Shown one piece after another: positions 45,734 through 54,251 of a DNA stretch of 64,000 nt; position 1 is the first letter of the stretch, and every line of letters begins with the position of its first letter. This DNA comes from Algoriphagus aestuariicola (GTDB lineage: Bacteria; Bacteroidota; Bacteroidia; Cytophagales; Cyclobacteriaceae). Made by a program: the position numbers and the translations under genes. The notes below the pieces were generated by a model. It was not told the origin of the DNA, ran no database searches, and saw only the letters and a list, made by a program, of their open reading frames with translations. The stretch lies in assembly GCF_017254835.1 (NCBI RefSeq), contig NZ_JAFKCW010000001.1, positions 1,477,063 to 1,541,062 on the forward strand. Direction: 5' to 3'.

Positions 45734-47896
45734 ATGATACACCAAAGAATTTTACTTTTGCCGGTCTTCCTGTTTTGCTTCACTTATGCGGTAGCACAGG
45801 AGAAAAAGCCGGTTCAGCTAAGTGATTTGACCAAAATCGTGACGGTCAGTGATCCGGAGATCACGCCCGACGGCCAGGTGATTTTTGTGAAAAGCTACAT
45901 GGAGGCCGGAAAAGAAGGAGAGTTTGACTATAAAAGCCAAGTCGTAAGACTCAAGCTCTCTGATCCCGCACAGCTGCAGGTGCTCAACAGTCCCAGCTAT
46001 GACCTCTCGGGGTTTGCTCTTTCACCCGACGGCAAAAGTCTGGCTTTTACAAAAGCTTGGGAAGGCAAGCCTCAAATCTGGATTTTACCGTTGGATGGGG
46101 GCGAGGCACAGGTCCTGACTTCCGAGAAAAACGGCGCTTCCTCGCCGGTCTGGTCTCCTGACGGAAAGAAAATACTTTTCTCCTTTTCGACACCGCTGTG
46201 GGCCATGGAAGAAGAGCCGGCTTGGCCCAATCCCAGGCCGGGTCGTAGCTATGGGGATGAACCCAACTATGCTGCGATCAAGGAAGGCTTGGCAAAAGAA
46301 GAGACTAAGCCCAACATGGATGGAAGCGTAGCTGAGCTTCGCGCTTGGCTGGCGAAAAATGCCTCCAAAAACAATCCCAGAGTCATCGACCGTCTGAATT
46401 TTCTAGGAGAGCGTGGTTTGTCTACCGAAATCAGTTTCCGCCATCTTGGAATGGTTGATGTGGCTACAAAAAAAAGCACCCCGCTGACTTCAGGCTACCA
46501 GAATTTTGGCAGCGGCTCTTGGTCACCGGATGGGACTTTTATCCTGGCCTCAAGTGTCAAAACGGAAGAACATCCCGACATGACTTTTGAGCTGGACTCG
46601 GATATCTATAAAATCACGCTTGCAGATAAGTCTATCTCGGTGTTTCTCACGCTGGATAAACACCGGTTTTCAGAAGCCACTTTTTCCCCTGATGGCAAGT
46701 TGGTCATGGTGTCGGGTCAAAATACCGAGGACCGATCCTTCAACCAGAGTTTGATTGGCGTGGTAAACCCTGATGGGAGTGGTCTCAAGTGGTTTACCGA
46801 GAAGTTGGACAGAAGAGTCGGAGGGGCGAAGTGGTCTGACGACAGCAAAGCCATCTATTTTGCTGGACCAAACCAAGGCGGCGTGACGCTATACAAAAGC
46901 GAGGTCGGCAGTGGGAAGACCACCGAGGTGATTTCTGGACCGGTCGGAGTCAGCGGTTTTGACATTCATGGAGACCAGCTTGTGTACGCTTTGACGAAAG
47001 TGGCCGATCCCAGTGAGCTTTATGTGTCTGATTTGAGTGGAAAAGGGGAGAAAATGCTCACCCAGTTCAATACACCCTGGCTCGCTGAGCGCTGGGTATC
47101 CGAGCCGGAAGCCCACCAGTTTCAGCAGGATGGCTTCACAATCGACTATTGGGTGATGCCGCCTTTTGGCATGGAGAGTGGGAGCGAATATCCGACCGTT
47201 CTGGAGATGCACGGTGGACCTACTGCCATGTGGGGGCCTGGCGAATCCAGCATGTGGCACGAGTTTCAGGTGTTGGCAGGCCGGGGCTATGGAATTGTTT
47301 ACGCCAATCCGCGTGGTAGCGGAGGCTATGGCAAAGACTTTCAGCGCGGCAACTACCGGGATTGGGGCGATGGTCCCGCAAAAGACGTATTGAAGGCATT
47401 GGACAAAGCAGTGGAGGAATACGAATGGATAGATAAAGATCAACTGGTCCTCACTGGAGGATCTTACGCAGGCTATCTGACGGCATGGATCGTCGGCCAT
47501 GACCATCGCTTCAAGGCTGCGCTTACCCAGAGGGGAGTTTATGATCTGACCTTCTTCATGGGGGAGGGGAATGCCTGGAGACTGGTGCCTAACTACTTTG
47601 GCTATCCCTGGGAAGAGGGGGTAAAAGAAATTCTGGACTACAATAGCCCGCAGACCTACGTGCAAAACATCCAAACGCCCTTGATGATTTTCCATGGAGA
47701 TGTGGATCTCCGAACGGGTGTAAGGCAGTCGGAACTGCTTTACAAAAGCTTAAAGATTCTCGGAAAGCCTGTAGAATACGTGCGCTATCCAGATGAAGGA
47801 CACGAACTTTCCCGCTCGGGAAATATTCTACGAAGAATGGATAGGATTGGAAGGATTGTCGAATTCTTCGAGCGCTATGTAGAGCATCCGAATTAA
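45734..47896 (+). CDS. Secreted S9 prolyl-oligopeptidase/DPP-like peptidase
   Basis: 720 aa from the start at 45734, which gives a Sec signal (1-22, AVAQ); longer in-frame starts would cover the terminator of the previous gene. Residues about 30-470 are WD/PD40-like beta-propeller blades (FALSPDGKSLAFT, VWSPDGKKILF, SWSPDGTFIL, FSPDGKLVMV). The C-terminal hydrolase has LEMHGGP, NPRGSGGYG, TGGSYAGYLTAW (Ser nucleophile), HGDVDLRTG (Asp) and PDEGHELSR (His). It cleaves oligopeptides in the periplasm and complements the S10, M28 and M20 enzymes in this window. Confidence 0.93.
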   Translation: MIHQRILLLPVFLFCFTYAVAQEKKPVQLSDLTKIVTVSDPEITPDGQVIFVKSYMEAGKEGEFDYKSQVVRLKLSDPAQLQVLNSPSYDLSGFALSPDGKSLAFTKAWEGKPQIWILPLDGGEAQVLTSEKNGASSPVWSPDGKKILFSFSTPLWAMEEEPAWPNPRPGRSYGDEPNYAAIKEGLAKEETKPNMDGSVAELRAWLAKNASKNNPRVIDRLNFLGERGLSTEISFRHLGMVDVATKKSTPLTSGYQNFGSGSWSPDGTFILASSVKTEEHPDMTFELDSDIYKITLADKSISVFLTLDKHRFSEATFSPDGKLVMVSGQNTEDRSFNQSLIGVVNPDGSGLKWFTEKLDRRVGGAKWSDDSKAIYFAGPNQGGVTLYKSEVGSGKTTEVISGPVGVSGFDIHGDQLVYALTKVADPSELYVSDLSGKGEKMLTQFNTPWLAERWVSEPEAHQFQQDGFTIDYWVMPPFGMESGSEYPTVLEMHGGPTAMWGPGESSMWHEFQVLAGRGYGIVYANPRGSGGYGKDFQRGNYRDWGDGPAKDVLKALDKAVEEYEWIDKDQLVLTGGSYAGYLTAWIVGHDHRFKAALTQRGVYDLTFFMGEGNAWRLVPNYFGYPWEEGVKEILDYNSPQTYVQNIQTPLMIFHGDVDLRTGVRQSELLYKSLKILGKPVEYVRYPDEGHELSRSGNILRRMDRIGRIVEFFERYVEHPN

Positions 47897-47921
47897 GTGT
47901 ACTCTTCTAATACAAAGAATT

Positions 47922-47960
47922 AAAAAGGTCCAAGCTTACCGGCTTGGACCTTTTCTTTTT
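47922..47960. terminator. Bidirectional terminator between S9 peptidase and GluQ-like gene
   Basis: AAAAAGGTCCAAGC and GCTTGGACCTTTT form a long stem with a 6-nt loop, followed by TTTTCTTTTT on + and by A-rich/T-rich sequence on the other strand. Confidence 0.85.
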
Positions 47961-47984
47961 GGGGAAAAAATCTTCCAGCATTTT

Positions 47985-48863
47985 CTAAATGCTTAATGCG
48001 GTTCTGAAACTTGCGAAGTCCGACACTGGTATTTTTGCTCCCATCAACTGACCTAAGAGTTCGAAGACCTCAGGCAGTTTTTTGCCTTCTTTTCTCAAGT
48101 ATTGGATAGAGGTCGCTCCCTCTGATTTGGAAAGCTTTTCTCGTTGTGGTCCTTTGATCAGTCCATGATGGTGAAAAACGGCCGAAGAAAATTCATTGGC
48201 GCCGATTGTTCTCGCGAGATCAAGCTGGGCCACAGTGGAGCTATATAAGTCGCTTCCCCTTACAATTAGATCCACCCCAAAATGGACATCGTCCACGACC
48301 GAGGTCAGATGATAGGCAGGAAGCCGGTCTTTTTTTCTCACGATATAGAACGCCGTATCCTTGGGGATCAACTCGCTTGTCTTTTTTTGGGGATACTCAG
48401 TAAACTTCACAAAATCGGATTCGTGGGTGTCCACTCTCCAGGCTGTCTCTGGTCTATCCAAAGCGTATTTTCTATCTAGACACTGGCCCAGGTAGTAGCC
48501 GGAGGAATCCAGCTGTTGGATTTTTTTTCGGGAGCAGTCGCAAGCGAAGACTTTTCCGCTTGCTCGCAGGGTTTGTAAAGCGGCTTCGTATTTCCCCATC
48601 CTGTGGATTTGGGACCATTCAGTTTCGAACTCCGTCAGGCTTTTTGGTCCCAAGTCAATTTTGATTTCCAGAAAATCCAAGCTCTCGAGGATGTCCTCAA
48701 CGTACTCGGGGCGGTATCTTTCCCTGTCCAAGTCGTCGATTCGCAGCAGGATTTTAGCCCCATGTTTTTCCGCCAAAGCCTTGGTGACTAGAAAGGAAAA
48801 GGCATTTCCCAAATGCAGAAATCCGCTAGGGGTAGGAGCGATACGGGTCAGGCTGAATTTCAT
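47985..48863 (-). CDS. gluQ: Glutamyl-Q tRNA(Asp) synthetase-like protein
   Basis: 292 aa: the catalytic domain of glutamyl-tRNA synthetase without the anticodon-binding domain, as in GluQ/YadB. Class I signatures are APTPSGFLHLGNA (HIGH type) and REKLSKSEG (KMSKS type); a zinc-type CDCSRKKI with a later YLGQC is also present. GluQ activates Glu and attaches it to queuosine at position 34 of tRNA-Asp(GTC); the window also carries the two tRNA-Asp genes, though 21 kb away. A full GltX is excluded by length. Confidence 0.85.
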   Translation of the reverse strand: MKFSLTRIAPTPSGFLHLGNAFSFLVTKALAEKHGAKILLRIDDLDRERYRPEYVEDILESLDFLEIKIDLGPKSLTEFETEWSQIHRMGKYEAALQTLRASGKVFACDCSRKKIQQLDSSGYYLGQCLDRKYALDRPETAWRVDTHESDFVKFTEYPQKKTSELIPKDTAFYIVRKKDRLPAYHLTSVVDDVHFGVDLIVRGSDLYSSTVAQLDLARTIGANEFSSAVFHHHGLIKGPQREKLSKSEGATSIQYLRKEGKKLPEVFELLGQLMGAKIPVSDFASFRTALSI

Positions 48864-48958
48864 CCTGCGAAAATAGGGAAAGCAAGCGGTGATTTCATTG
48901 CCACTTCACGATAGTGTTTAAGTTACTTTAACGGCTTTGGTTTCCGGTCCATCTGGCA

Positions 48959-49714
48959 ATGAGGTATTTTGCATTCGAAATGAGAGCCCTTGTTTTTCTT
49001 TTGATTTTCTTCAGCGTCGTCTTTTGTGCGAATGGCCAATCCAGCTTTTCGGGCAATGTGCTGGATGCTTTTGACAAAAAATACTTAGAGGGCGTCACCG
49101 TCGGGATTACTGGAAAGGGCACCACCACCACCAATTCCAGGGGGTACTTTTCCTTGGATGGAGCGGAAGGAGACACACTTCGACTCAGTTTTCCGGGCTT
49201 TATTGATCATCAGGTTGTTTTGGGAGAGGATCGTTTCCTCTTACTCCAGATTCAGGACCAAGCTCGTCTGCTTCCGACTTTTCAGGTAGATGCAGAGCCG
49301 TATCGATTTCGATTCAAAGACGGCAAACTATACCTGGCTGAAGATGAGCCAGAGCAGTCCCGCCGTTTGAGTAGCGGCGTGAGTGCAGGAATCGCGCAAA
49401 ATGCTGACCTTACCCCTGGTTTTGCGGTGTATGGGGTTTTGAGTTCTTTGACCAAAAGAAACAGAGAGCTGAGGAAATATGAGGAGAAGCTGGAGTGGGT
49501 CAGGCGTCGACAGGGATACCTGGAAGTCATTGATTCGGAAGCTATCCGAAAAGCGCTAATGGACTCCTACAGTATGGATCGGGAGGATTGGGACCAAATG
49601 ATTGTCCGCTTCAACGAATTTCATCTGGAACACGAGTTTCTGGATTGGCCAAAAGAGCGCGTGGAGGCGAGTTTACAGGAATTTGTCCGCCTTGAATCCT
49701 ATCTGGGTAATTAG
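48959..49714 (+). CDS. Secreted CarboxypepD_reg-like domain protein
   Basis: 251 aa. Signal peptide (about 1-26, CANGQ), then a CarboxypepD_reg-type beta sandwich (about 28-100: SGNVLDAFDKKYLEGVTVGI, NSRGYFSL, LRLSFPGF). It is followed by about 150 residues with a helical, charged C-terminus (ELRKYEEKLEWVRRRQGYLE). The N-terminal domain is the one found before TonB receptors in Bacteroidota, but here there is no plug or barrel, so it is a periplasmic or surface protein of unknown role. Its 3' end overlaps the convergent DUF4442 gene by 4 nt. Confidence 0.8.
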   Translation: MRYFAFEMRALVFLLIFFSVVFCANGQSSFSGNVLDAFDKKYLEGVTVGITGKGTTTTNSRGYFSLDGAEGDTLRLSFPGFIDHQVVLGEDRFLLLQIQDQARLLPTFQVDAEPYRFRFKDGKLYLAEDEPEQSRRLSSGVSAGIAQNADLTPGFAVYGVLSSLTKRNRELRKYEEKLEWVRRRQGYLEVIDSEAIRKALMDSYSMDREDWDQMIVRFNEFHLEHEFLDWPKERVEASLQEFVRLESYLGN

Positions 49715-50217
49715 GCTTTGCGCTTGAAAGACCAGGTGACGTAGAATTTTGCCACTGTTTCCCCAGAGGGATTTTTTCCGGTCGAGACTATCGTCAGTTT
49801 TCCTGTTTGGCCGGGTTCTAAGCTCTCGATCAAATCAAAGAGTTCTACCCCCTGATTGCAAGAAAACGTAATTTTGGCGTTGGCTTTTTTGAAATATTCA
49901 GCCCGAAAGTCTACCACCAACATACTGAAAGCACCCCGGCCTGCCAAGGACAACTGCCCCAGCGCACCAGTACTCAGCTCCGCGGCACCCGCTAGCGCCG
50001 CAAAGTAGATAGACCTGAATGGATTTTGGGTCCTCCAAGAATAGGGTATACTTACCTCGCAGCTTTCCGAGTCGAGTTTTTCAATCTTTAGTCTCCAAAA
50101 AATCGCCGAGGGAAGTTTGAGAAGCATGGCAAACCAAAAGACCAAGGGCTTGGTCATCTTGCGTTGGTAGGCTTGGGCGGCTTCAGAAAGGCGCGGGGCG
50201 GCTAGTTGACTTTCCAT
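49711..50217 (-). CDS. DUF4442 hotdog-fold thioesterase-like protein
   Basis: 168 aa. The central pattern (VSIPYSWRTQNPFRSIYFAALAGAAELSTG, then MLVVDFRAEYFKKANAKITFSC) matches DUF4442, a hotdog-fold relative of PaaI/acyl-CoA thioesterases. No signal peptide. Likely a cytoplasmic acyl-thioesterase or acyl-CoA binding protein; substrate unknown. Divergent from the M48 peptidase. Confidence 0.8.
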   Translation of the reverse strand: MESQLAAPRLSEAAQAYQRKMTKPLVFWFAMLLKLPSAIFWRLKIEKLDSESCEVSIPYSWRTQNPFRSIYFAALAGAAELSTGALGQLSLAGRGAFSMLVVDFRAEYFKKANAKITFSCNQGVELFDLIESLEPGQTGKLTIVSTGKNPSGETVAKFYVTWSFKRKA

Positions 50218-50308
50218 TGCGGGAGATTTTACTCGAAAATACTAAAATTAGCCTTGCTCCGGAACCTTGGTATCGTTTTTGAAATTCTGAGCCTAAAAAC
50301 AATCCACC

Positions 50309-51097
50309 ATGAAAAAGATAATTTCAATTTTTGCGATGGGACTATTGGTCTACTCTTGTGCCAAAGTACCCCTCACCGGCCGGAGCGCACTTGCTGTGGT
50401 CTCCAATGAAGAGATCCAGCCGCTAGTCAACGAAGAGTATAAAAAGGCATTATCCGCCGATAAAACGCTGACGGCAACGGCGGACGGCCAAAAGGTTGTC
50501 CGGGTAGGCAAGAAAATGGCGGCCGCGGTCGAATCTTTTTTGATCTCTGAAGGATATCAGGACTTGGTCGATGACTTCGCGTGGGAATTTAACCTTTTGG
50601 AAAGCGAGCAAGTGAACGCTTGGTGTATGCCTGGCGGGAAAGTGGCTTTCTACACCGGAATCATGCCGATCACCAAAGACGAAACCGGAATTGCCGTGGT
50701 CATGGGTCATGAGATTGCCCACGCGGTCGCATCGCATGCCAGAGAGCGAATGTCAAACGCCATGGCTATCAACTTGGGTTTGACGGCTTTTTCAACCGCC
50801 TTGGGCCAAAATCCGACAATGATGGAGCAGATTTTACTTCAGTCTGTGGGTATGGGAAGTGAATTGGGGATGCTGAGCTTCTCCAGAAAACACGAGCTGG
50901 AAGCCGATGAAATGGGCCTGATCTTCATGGCCATGGCCGGTTATGACCCGCGTCAGGCGCCGGTATTTTGGGAGAGGATGTCCGCTGCAGGAGGAGAGGC
51001 TCCACCTGAGTTTTTGTCCACGCACCCCGGGCCCAACAGACGTATTGAGCGCCTCAATGCCAACATGCCCAAAGCGCTGGAGTACTATAAGCAGTAG
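50309..51097 (+). CDS. M48-family metallopeptidase lipoprotein
   Basis: 262 aa. A lipoprotein signal (LLVYSC; Cys 17) is followed by the Zn peptidase core: VMGHEIAHAVASHARERM (HExxH) and KHELEADEMG (third ligand Glu), with AWCMPGGKVAFYTG upstream. It resembles the small BepA/LoiP-type M48 lipoproteins that help outer-membrane protein quality control. Its stop codon TAG is part of the first CAGTAGGCAG unit of the downstream repeat. Confidence 0.92.
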   Translation: MKKIISIFAMGLLVYSCAKVPLTGRSALAVVSNEEIQPLVNEEYKKALSADKTLTATADGQKVVRVGKKMAAAVESFLISEGYQDLVDDFAWEFNLLESEQVNAWCMPGGKVAFYTGIMPITKDETGIAVVMGHEIAHAVASHARERMSNAMAINLGLTAFSTALGQNPTMMEQILLQSVGMGSELGMLSFSRKHELEADEMGLIFMAMAGYDPRQAPVFWERMSAAGGEAPPEFLSTHPGPNRRIERLNANMPKALEYYKQ

Positions 51098-51150
51098 GCA
51101 GTTTCCAGTAGGCAGTAGGCAGAATTCTGTATACTGCCCACTGCCTACTG
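51092..51150. repeat. CAGTAGGCAG repeat with long hairpin
   Basis: Three direct CAGTAGGCAG-type units (from 51092) are followed by their inverted copy. CAGTAGGCAGTAGGCAG (51106-51122) pairs with CTGCCCACTGCCTACTG (51134-51150) with one mismatch around an 11-nt loop. It looks like a dispersed REP-like element that has landed at the 3' end of the M48 gene, whose TAG lies in the first unit. It may also stop transcription between the convergent M48 and exonuclease genes. Confidence 0.75.
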
Positions 51151-51166
51151 AAAGCTGTTCACTGGC

Positions 51167-51973
51167 CTACTTCATACCAAATCCTCTTAGTTTAACCTGG
51201 GTAAGCTTACGCTTGGTGTCTAGCGGGAAGTCACCTTTCATCATCCATTCATAATAGCCAGGCTCTTCTTTCAAGGCCTGTTCGATGGTTTTTCCCTTGT
51301 GTTTTCCGAAGTTGAAGATTTCCTGACCTTGGGAGTTAAAGACAAATCGGCCAGCCAAATCCACCATTTTTTCATTGACCATTTCGTGGATTTTCCTCAT
51401 GTCGTTGGTGAAAATACCCACCTTTTTTCCCTGTAGGTCTTCGATTTCCTCTCCCTGATACCGCTCGACTTGGGCTTGGAATACATCCAGCGTAGCCAAG
51501 GTGTCGGCCTCCGCACTGTGGGCATTTTCCAGCGTACGGTTGCAGTAGAATTTGTAGGCTGAACTGAGGTTTCTTTTTTCCATCAGGAAAAAGATCTTTT
51601 GCGCATCGAGCAGATTTCTGTGGTCCAGATCGAAGTCGATGCCCACACGGAGAAACTCCTCCACCAATAGCGGTATGTCATACTTCAATACATTAAATCC
51701 GCCCAAATCGGCAGTCCCTATAAACTGCTGTACCTCGCGCGCGATATCCTTGAAGGCAGGTTCGTTTTTTACATCCTTATCATAGATGCCGTGAATAAGT
51801 GACGCTTCCAAGGGTATTGGAATGCCGGGATTGACGCGTTTGGTGTAGATTTCCCTTCCCTCGTCGGGATGGAGTTTTACTATGGAGATTTCTACGATTC
51901 TGTCTGTGCCGACATTGGTACCGGTAGCTTCCAGATCAAAAAATGCAATGGGGTTTCTCAGATTAAGCTTCAT
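51167..51973 (-). CDS. DEDD-family 3'-5' exonuclease, ExoX-like
   Basis: 268 aa. ExoI: FFDLEATGTNVGTDRIVEI (Asp and Glu); ExoII: LGGFNVLKYDIPLLVEEF (Asp); ExoIII: HSAEADTLATLDV (His and Asp, DEDDh type). The last 60 residues (FGKHKGKTIEQALKEEPGYYEWMM) match the exodeoxyribonuclease X-type C-terminal segment. It degrades single-stranded DNA ends in repair; it is not the replicative epsilon subunit by layout. Its start overlaps the end of mpl by 11 nt. Confidence 0.88.
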   Translation of the reverse strand: MKLNLRNPIAFFDLEATGTNVGTDRIVEISIVKLHPDEGREIYTKRVNPGIPIPLEASLIHGIYDKDVKNEPAFKDIAREVQQFIGTADLGGFNVLKYDIPLLVEEFLRVGIDFDLDHRNLLDAQKIFFLMEKRNLSSAYKFYCNRTLENAHSAEADTLATLDVFQAQVERYQGEEIEDLQGKKVGIFTNDMRKIHEMVNEKMVDLAGRFVFNSQGQEIFNFGKHKGKTIEQALKEEPGYYEWMMKGDFPLDTKRKLTQVKLRGFGMK

Positions 51974-53330
51974 TAGAGTTGAATTTTGCCTTCAAAGGTT
52001 CGAGATCCAGGTTATCATAGTTTCCCGAACTCATTAACAGCAGGTTCGTATTGGCGTAATTTTGTGTTTCAAGATACTCTTTTAACGCGGTACTGTCGGT
52101 AAAGAGCATCAAATCGGGTCTTTTAAATCCTTCCCGGAGCGTGGCCTCGTCCATGATTTCCAGCTTTTTCATCGCTACAGCATGAGGATTCAGGTAAATG
52201 AGCGCTAGGTCAGCTTCCTCCATGGAATTGGCATAATTGGGAAGAAAATCCTTATTGAGCGACGAGTAGGTGTGAAGTTCCTGAATGGCGATGAGACGAC
52301 GCTCAGGAAATTGGTTTTTTACCGCGTTGACGGTTGCCTTCAGCTTGGAGGGTGCATGCGCAAAATCCCTAAAGAGGATGCCGTTCCTGCCTTTGACTAA
52401 TATCTCCTGACGCTTTGCCGCACCCTTAAAGCTGGGGATGGACTGGTAAAACTGCGTATTGGATAGTCCTAAGGCTCTGCATATTTCCAGTGCACCTTGA
52501 AGGTTTTGTAGGTTATGGTCGCCAAATATCCCGATTTCCACCGAGCCTGATGGAGTTTTGAGAAAGGTTTTACCGTTTCGGATTTCGGCAGGGTGGGCGC
52601 TGTAGGGCGTCTTTTGACCGAGGGTCGAAGTCTGCTCTGCTGCCTTTTTTACCAAAGGATCTGCCACGCAATAGATCAGCTGACCGGTCTCGGGAGTATT
52701 GTCCATGAGCTTTGAAAACTGAACTTTGTAATCCTCAAAATCCGGGAAGACATTAAAGTGATCCCAAGCGATCCCACTAACCAACACGATGTCATGCTGG
52801 TAGTGGAAAAACTTAGGGGTTCGGTCGATTGGAGAGGTGAGGTATTCGTCGCCTTCAATGATGATCACCGGGGCATCGGACAGTCGCACCATCAGTTCGA
52901 AGCCTTCTATCTGAGCGCCTACCAAATAATCAAAATCCACCTTTTGGTCTTTTAGGACATGGAGGATCATGGAGGTGATGGATGTCTTTCCGTGAGAGCC
53001 TGCGATTACGATGCGCTTTTTATCCTTGCTCTGGTTGTAGATAAACTCTGGGAAGGAAAAAATCGGAACGCCCAATTCCTGGGCTCGGATCAATTCGGGA
53101 TTGTCGATTCTGGCATGCATTCCCAGGATGATACCATCCAAGTCTCCCGCGATTTTTTCTGGAAACCATCCATAAGCCGAGGGGAGGATACCCGCTTTTT
53201 CTAGGCGAGTACGGGAGGGTTCGTAGATTTCATCATCCGAGCCGCTTACTTGATAGCCTTTTTTGACCAAGGCAAGGGCCAGATTGTGCATGACTGCTCC
53301 ACCGACGGCGATGAAGTGGTATTTTTTCAT
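51963..53330 (-). CDS. mpl: UDP-N-acetylmuramate:murein tripeptide ligase Mpl
   Basis: 455 aa Mur ligase. N-terminal Rossmann domain (FIAVGGAVMHNLALALVKKG), central ATPase with GSHGKTSIT (P-loop) and EGDEYLTSPIDRTPKF, and a C-terminal domain (RDFAHAPSKLKATV). EGDEY and the GG-AVMHN start distinguish Mpl from MurC. It re-attaches recycled L-Ala-D-Glu-meso-DAP to UDP-MurNAc, so this cell recycles DAP-type peptidoglycan. Overlaps the exonuclease downstream by 11 nt. Confidence 0.92.
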   Translation of the reverse strand: MKKYHFIAVGGAVMHNLALALVKKGYQVSGSDDEIYEPSRTRLEKAGILPSAYGWFPEKIAGDLDGIILGMHARIDNPELIRAQELGVPIFSFPEFIYNQSKDKKRIVIAGSHGKTSITSMILHVLKDQKVDFDYLVGAQIEGFELMVRLSDAPVIIIEGDEYLTSPIDRTPKFFHYQHDIVLVSGIAWDHFNVFPDFEDYKVQFSKLMDNTPETGQLIYCVADPLVKKAAEQTSTLGQKTPYSAHPAEIRNGKTFLKTPSGSVEIGIFGDHNLQNLQGALEICRALGLSNTQFYQSIPSFKGAAKRQEILVKGRNGILFRDFAHAPSKLKATVNAVKNQFPERRLIAIQELHTYSSLNKDFLPNYANSMEEADLALIYLNPHAVAMKKLEIMDEATLREGFKRPDLMLFTDSTALKEYLETQNYANTNLLLMSSGNYDNLDLEPLKAKFNSNEA

Positions 53331-53468
53331 AGTTGAAAAGTGGGGTATTTGCTTTACCCGCCAAACTTAAAAATAAAAAGCGGCTGCCCAGGGACTAATC
53401 TTTTTTCATTTTGGAGTTTTTTTGAGGGCTTGGCTTTTTGGCTATTTTCGGGCAGAATTTGCCAAAAA

Positions 53469-54164
53469 ATGCTCGAAGACAAGTACGCCTACCTGACCCT
53501 TTCCCTGCTATATATGCTAGCCTGGCTAGTAGTGTATGTGAAAAACCCCTGGAAAAAAGGGATGGTCAAAGTGTGTGCGATAGGCGGGCTGATGGGAGTA
53601 GTGGCCGAGGTTTGGTATTTCTACGACTACTGGCGGCCGCCGACTTTGTTTGGTGTGGGGATTGTCGGAATAGAGGATTTTATCATTGGTTTTGCCATGT
53701 TTGGCGTAGGGGGCTATATACATTCTTCCTTTACCAAAAGGGAAATTGATTTTGATTACCAGACTCCCGCCAAGAACCGGGATTTCTTCTATCTCTGGCT
53801 GATAGGATGCCTAAGTTTGACCTTCTTTACCTTCGTGGTCAAGATCCATTCTGGATATACCACCTTCTTGACCTTTCTGGCTTTGTCCATCTACATATGG
53901 ATACAGCGACCCGATCTGATCGGGATTTCCCTGATCTCGGGAGGAGCCGTGATGCTGATCACGCTTGTGATCTATTACATCACTTTCCAGATCCTCTTTC
54001 CGCATTTTTGGGACACCTATGGGATGCTGGACGATACTTACATGGGGGCGACGGTAGTCGGAATCCCGCTCTCAGAGATTCTGTGGCACTCCAGCTGGGG
54101 TATGCTCTGCTCCATGTTTAGAGGCTACCGCAATGGTGTTTATTTCAAAGACAGTCCCCGATAG
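53469..54164 (+). CDS. Lycopene-cyclase-domain-like integral membrane protein
   Basis: 231 aa from the start at 53469. Six to seven hydrophobic helices arranged as two similar halves. Each half has a landmark of heterodimeric-type lycopene cyclases (CrtYc/CrtYd): GIEDFIIGFAMFGVG in the first and VVGIPLSEILWHSSWGM in the second, in place of the canonical P-(I/V)-EE. The first half keeps an acidic pair; the second has Ser-Glu. Such proteins cyclise lycopene to beta-carotene, but no carotenoid genes are near and the second motif is weak, so another membrane role is possible. Confidence 0.6.
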   Translation: MLEDKYAYLTLSLLYMLAWLVVYVKNPWKKGMVKVCAIGGLMGVVAEVWYFYDYWRPPTLFGVGIVGIEDFIIGFAMFGVGGYIHSSFTKREIDFDYQTPAKNRDFFYLWLIGCLSLTFFTFVVKIHSGYTTFLTFLALSIYIWIQRPDLIGISLISGGAVMLITLVIYYITFQILFPHFWDTYGMLDDTYMGATVVGIPLSEILWHSSWGMLCSMFRGYRNGVYFKDSPR

Positions 54165-54251
54165 GGGCTTGATTATTGCTGAGGAGTACATGTTGATAAG
54201 TTTTGTAAAACTTGTTCAAAACTCTTGCTTTTCAGCCGATACATTTGTTCC

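Noticed and set aside
46889-47695. 268-codon open frame antisense to the S9 peptidase
   Set aside because: The + strand frame carries all catalytic motifs; the antisense frame has no domain.
51092-51150. CRISPR-like repeat
   Set aside because: Units are direct and adjacent with an inverted copy and no unique spacers; no cas genes are present.
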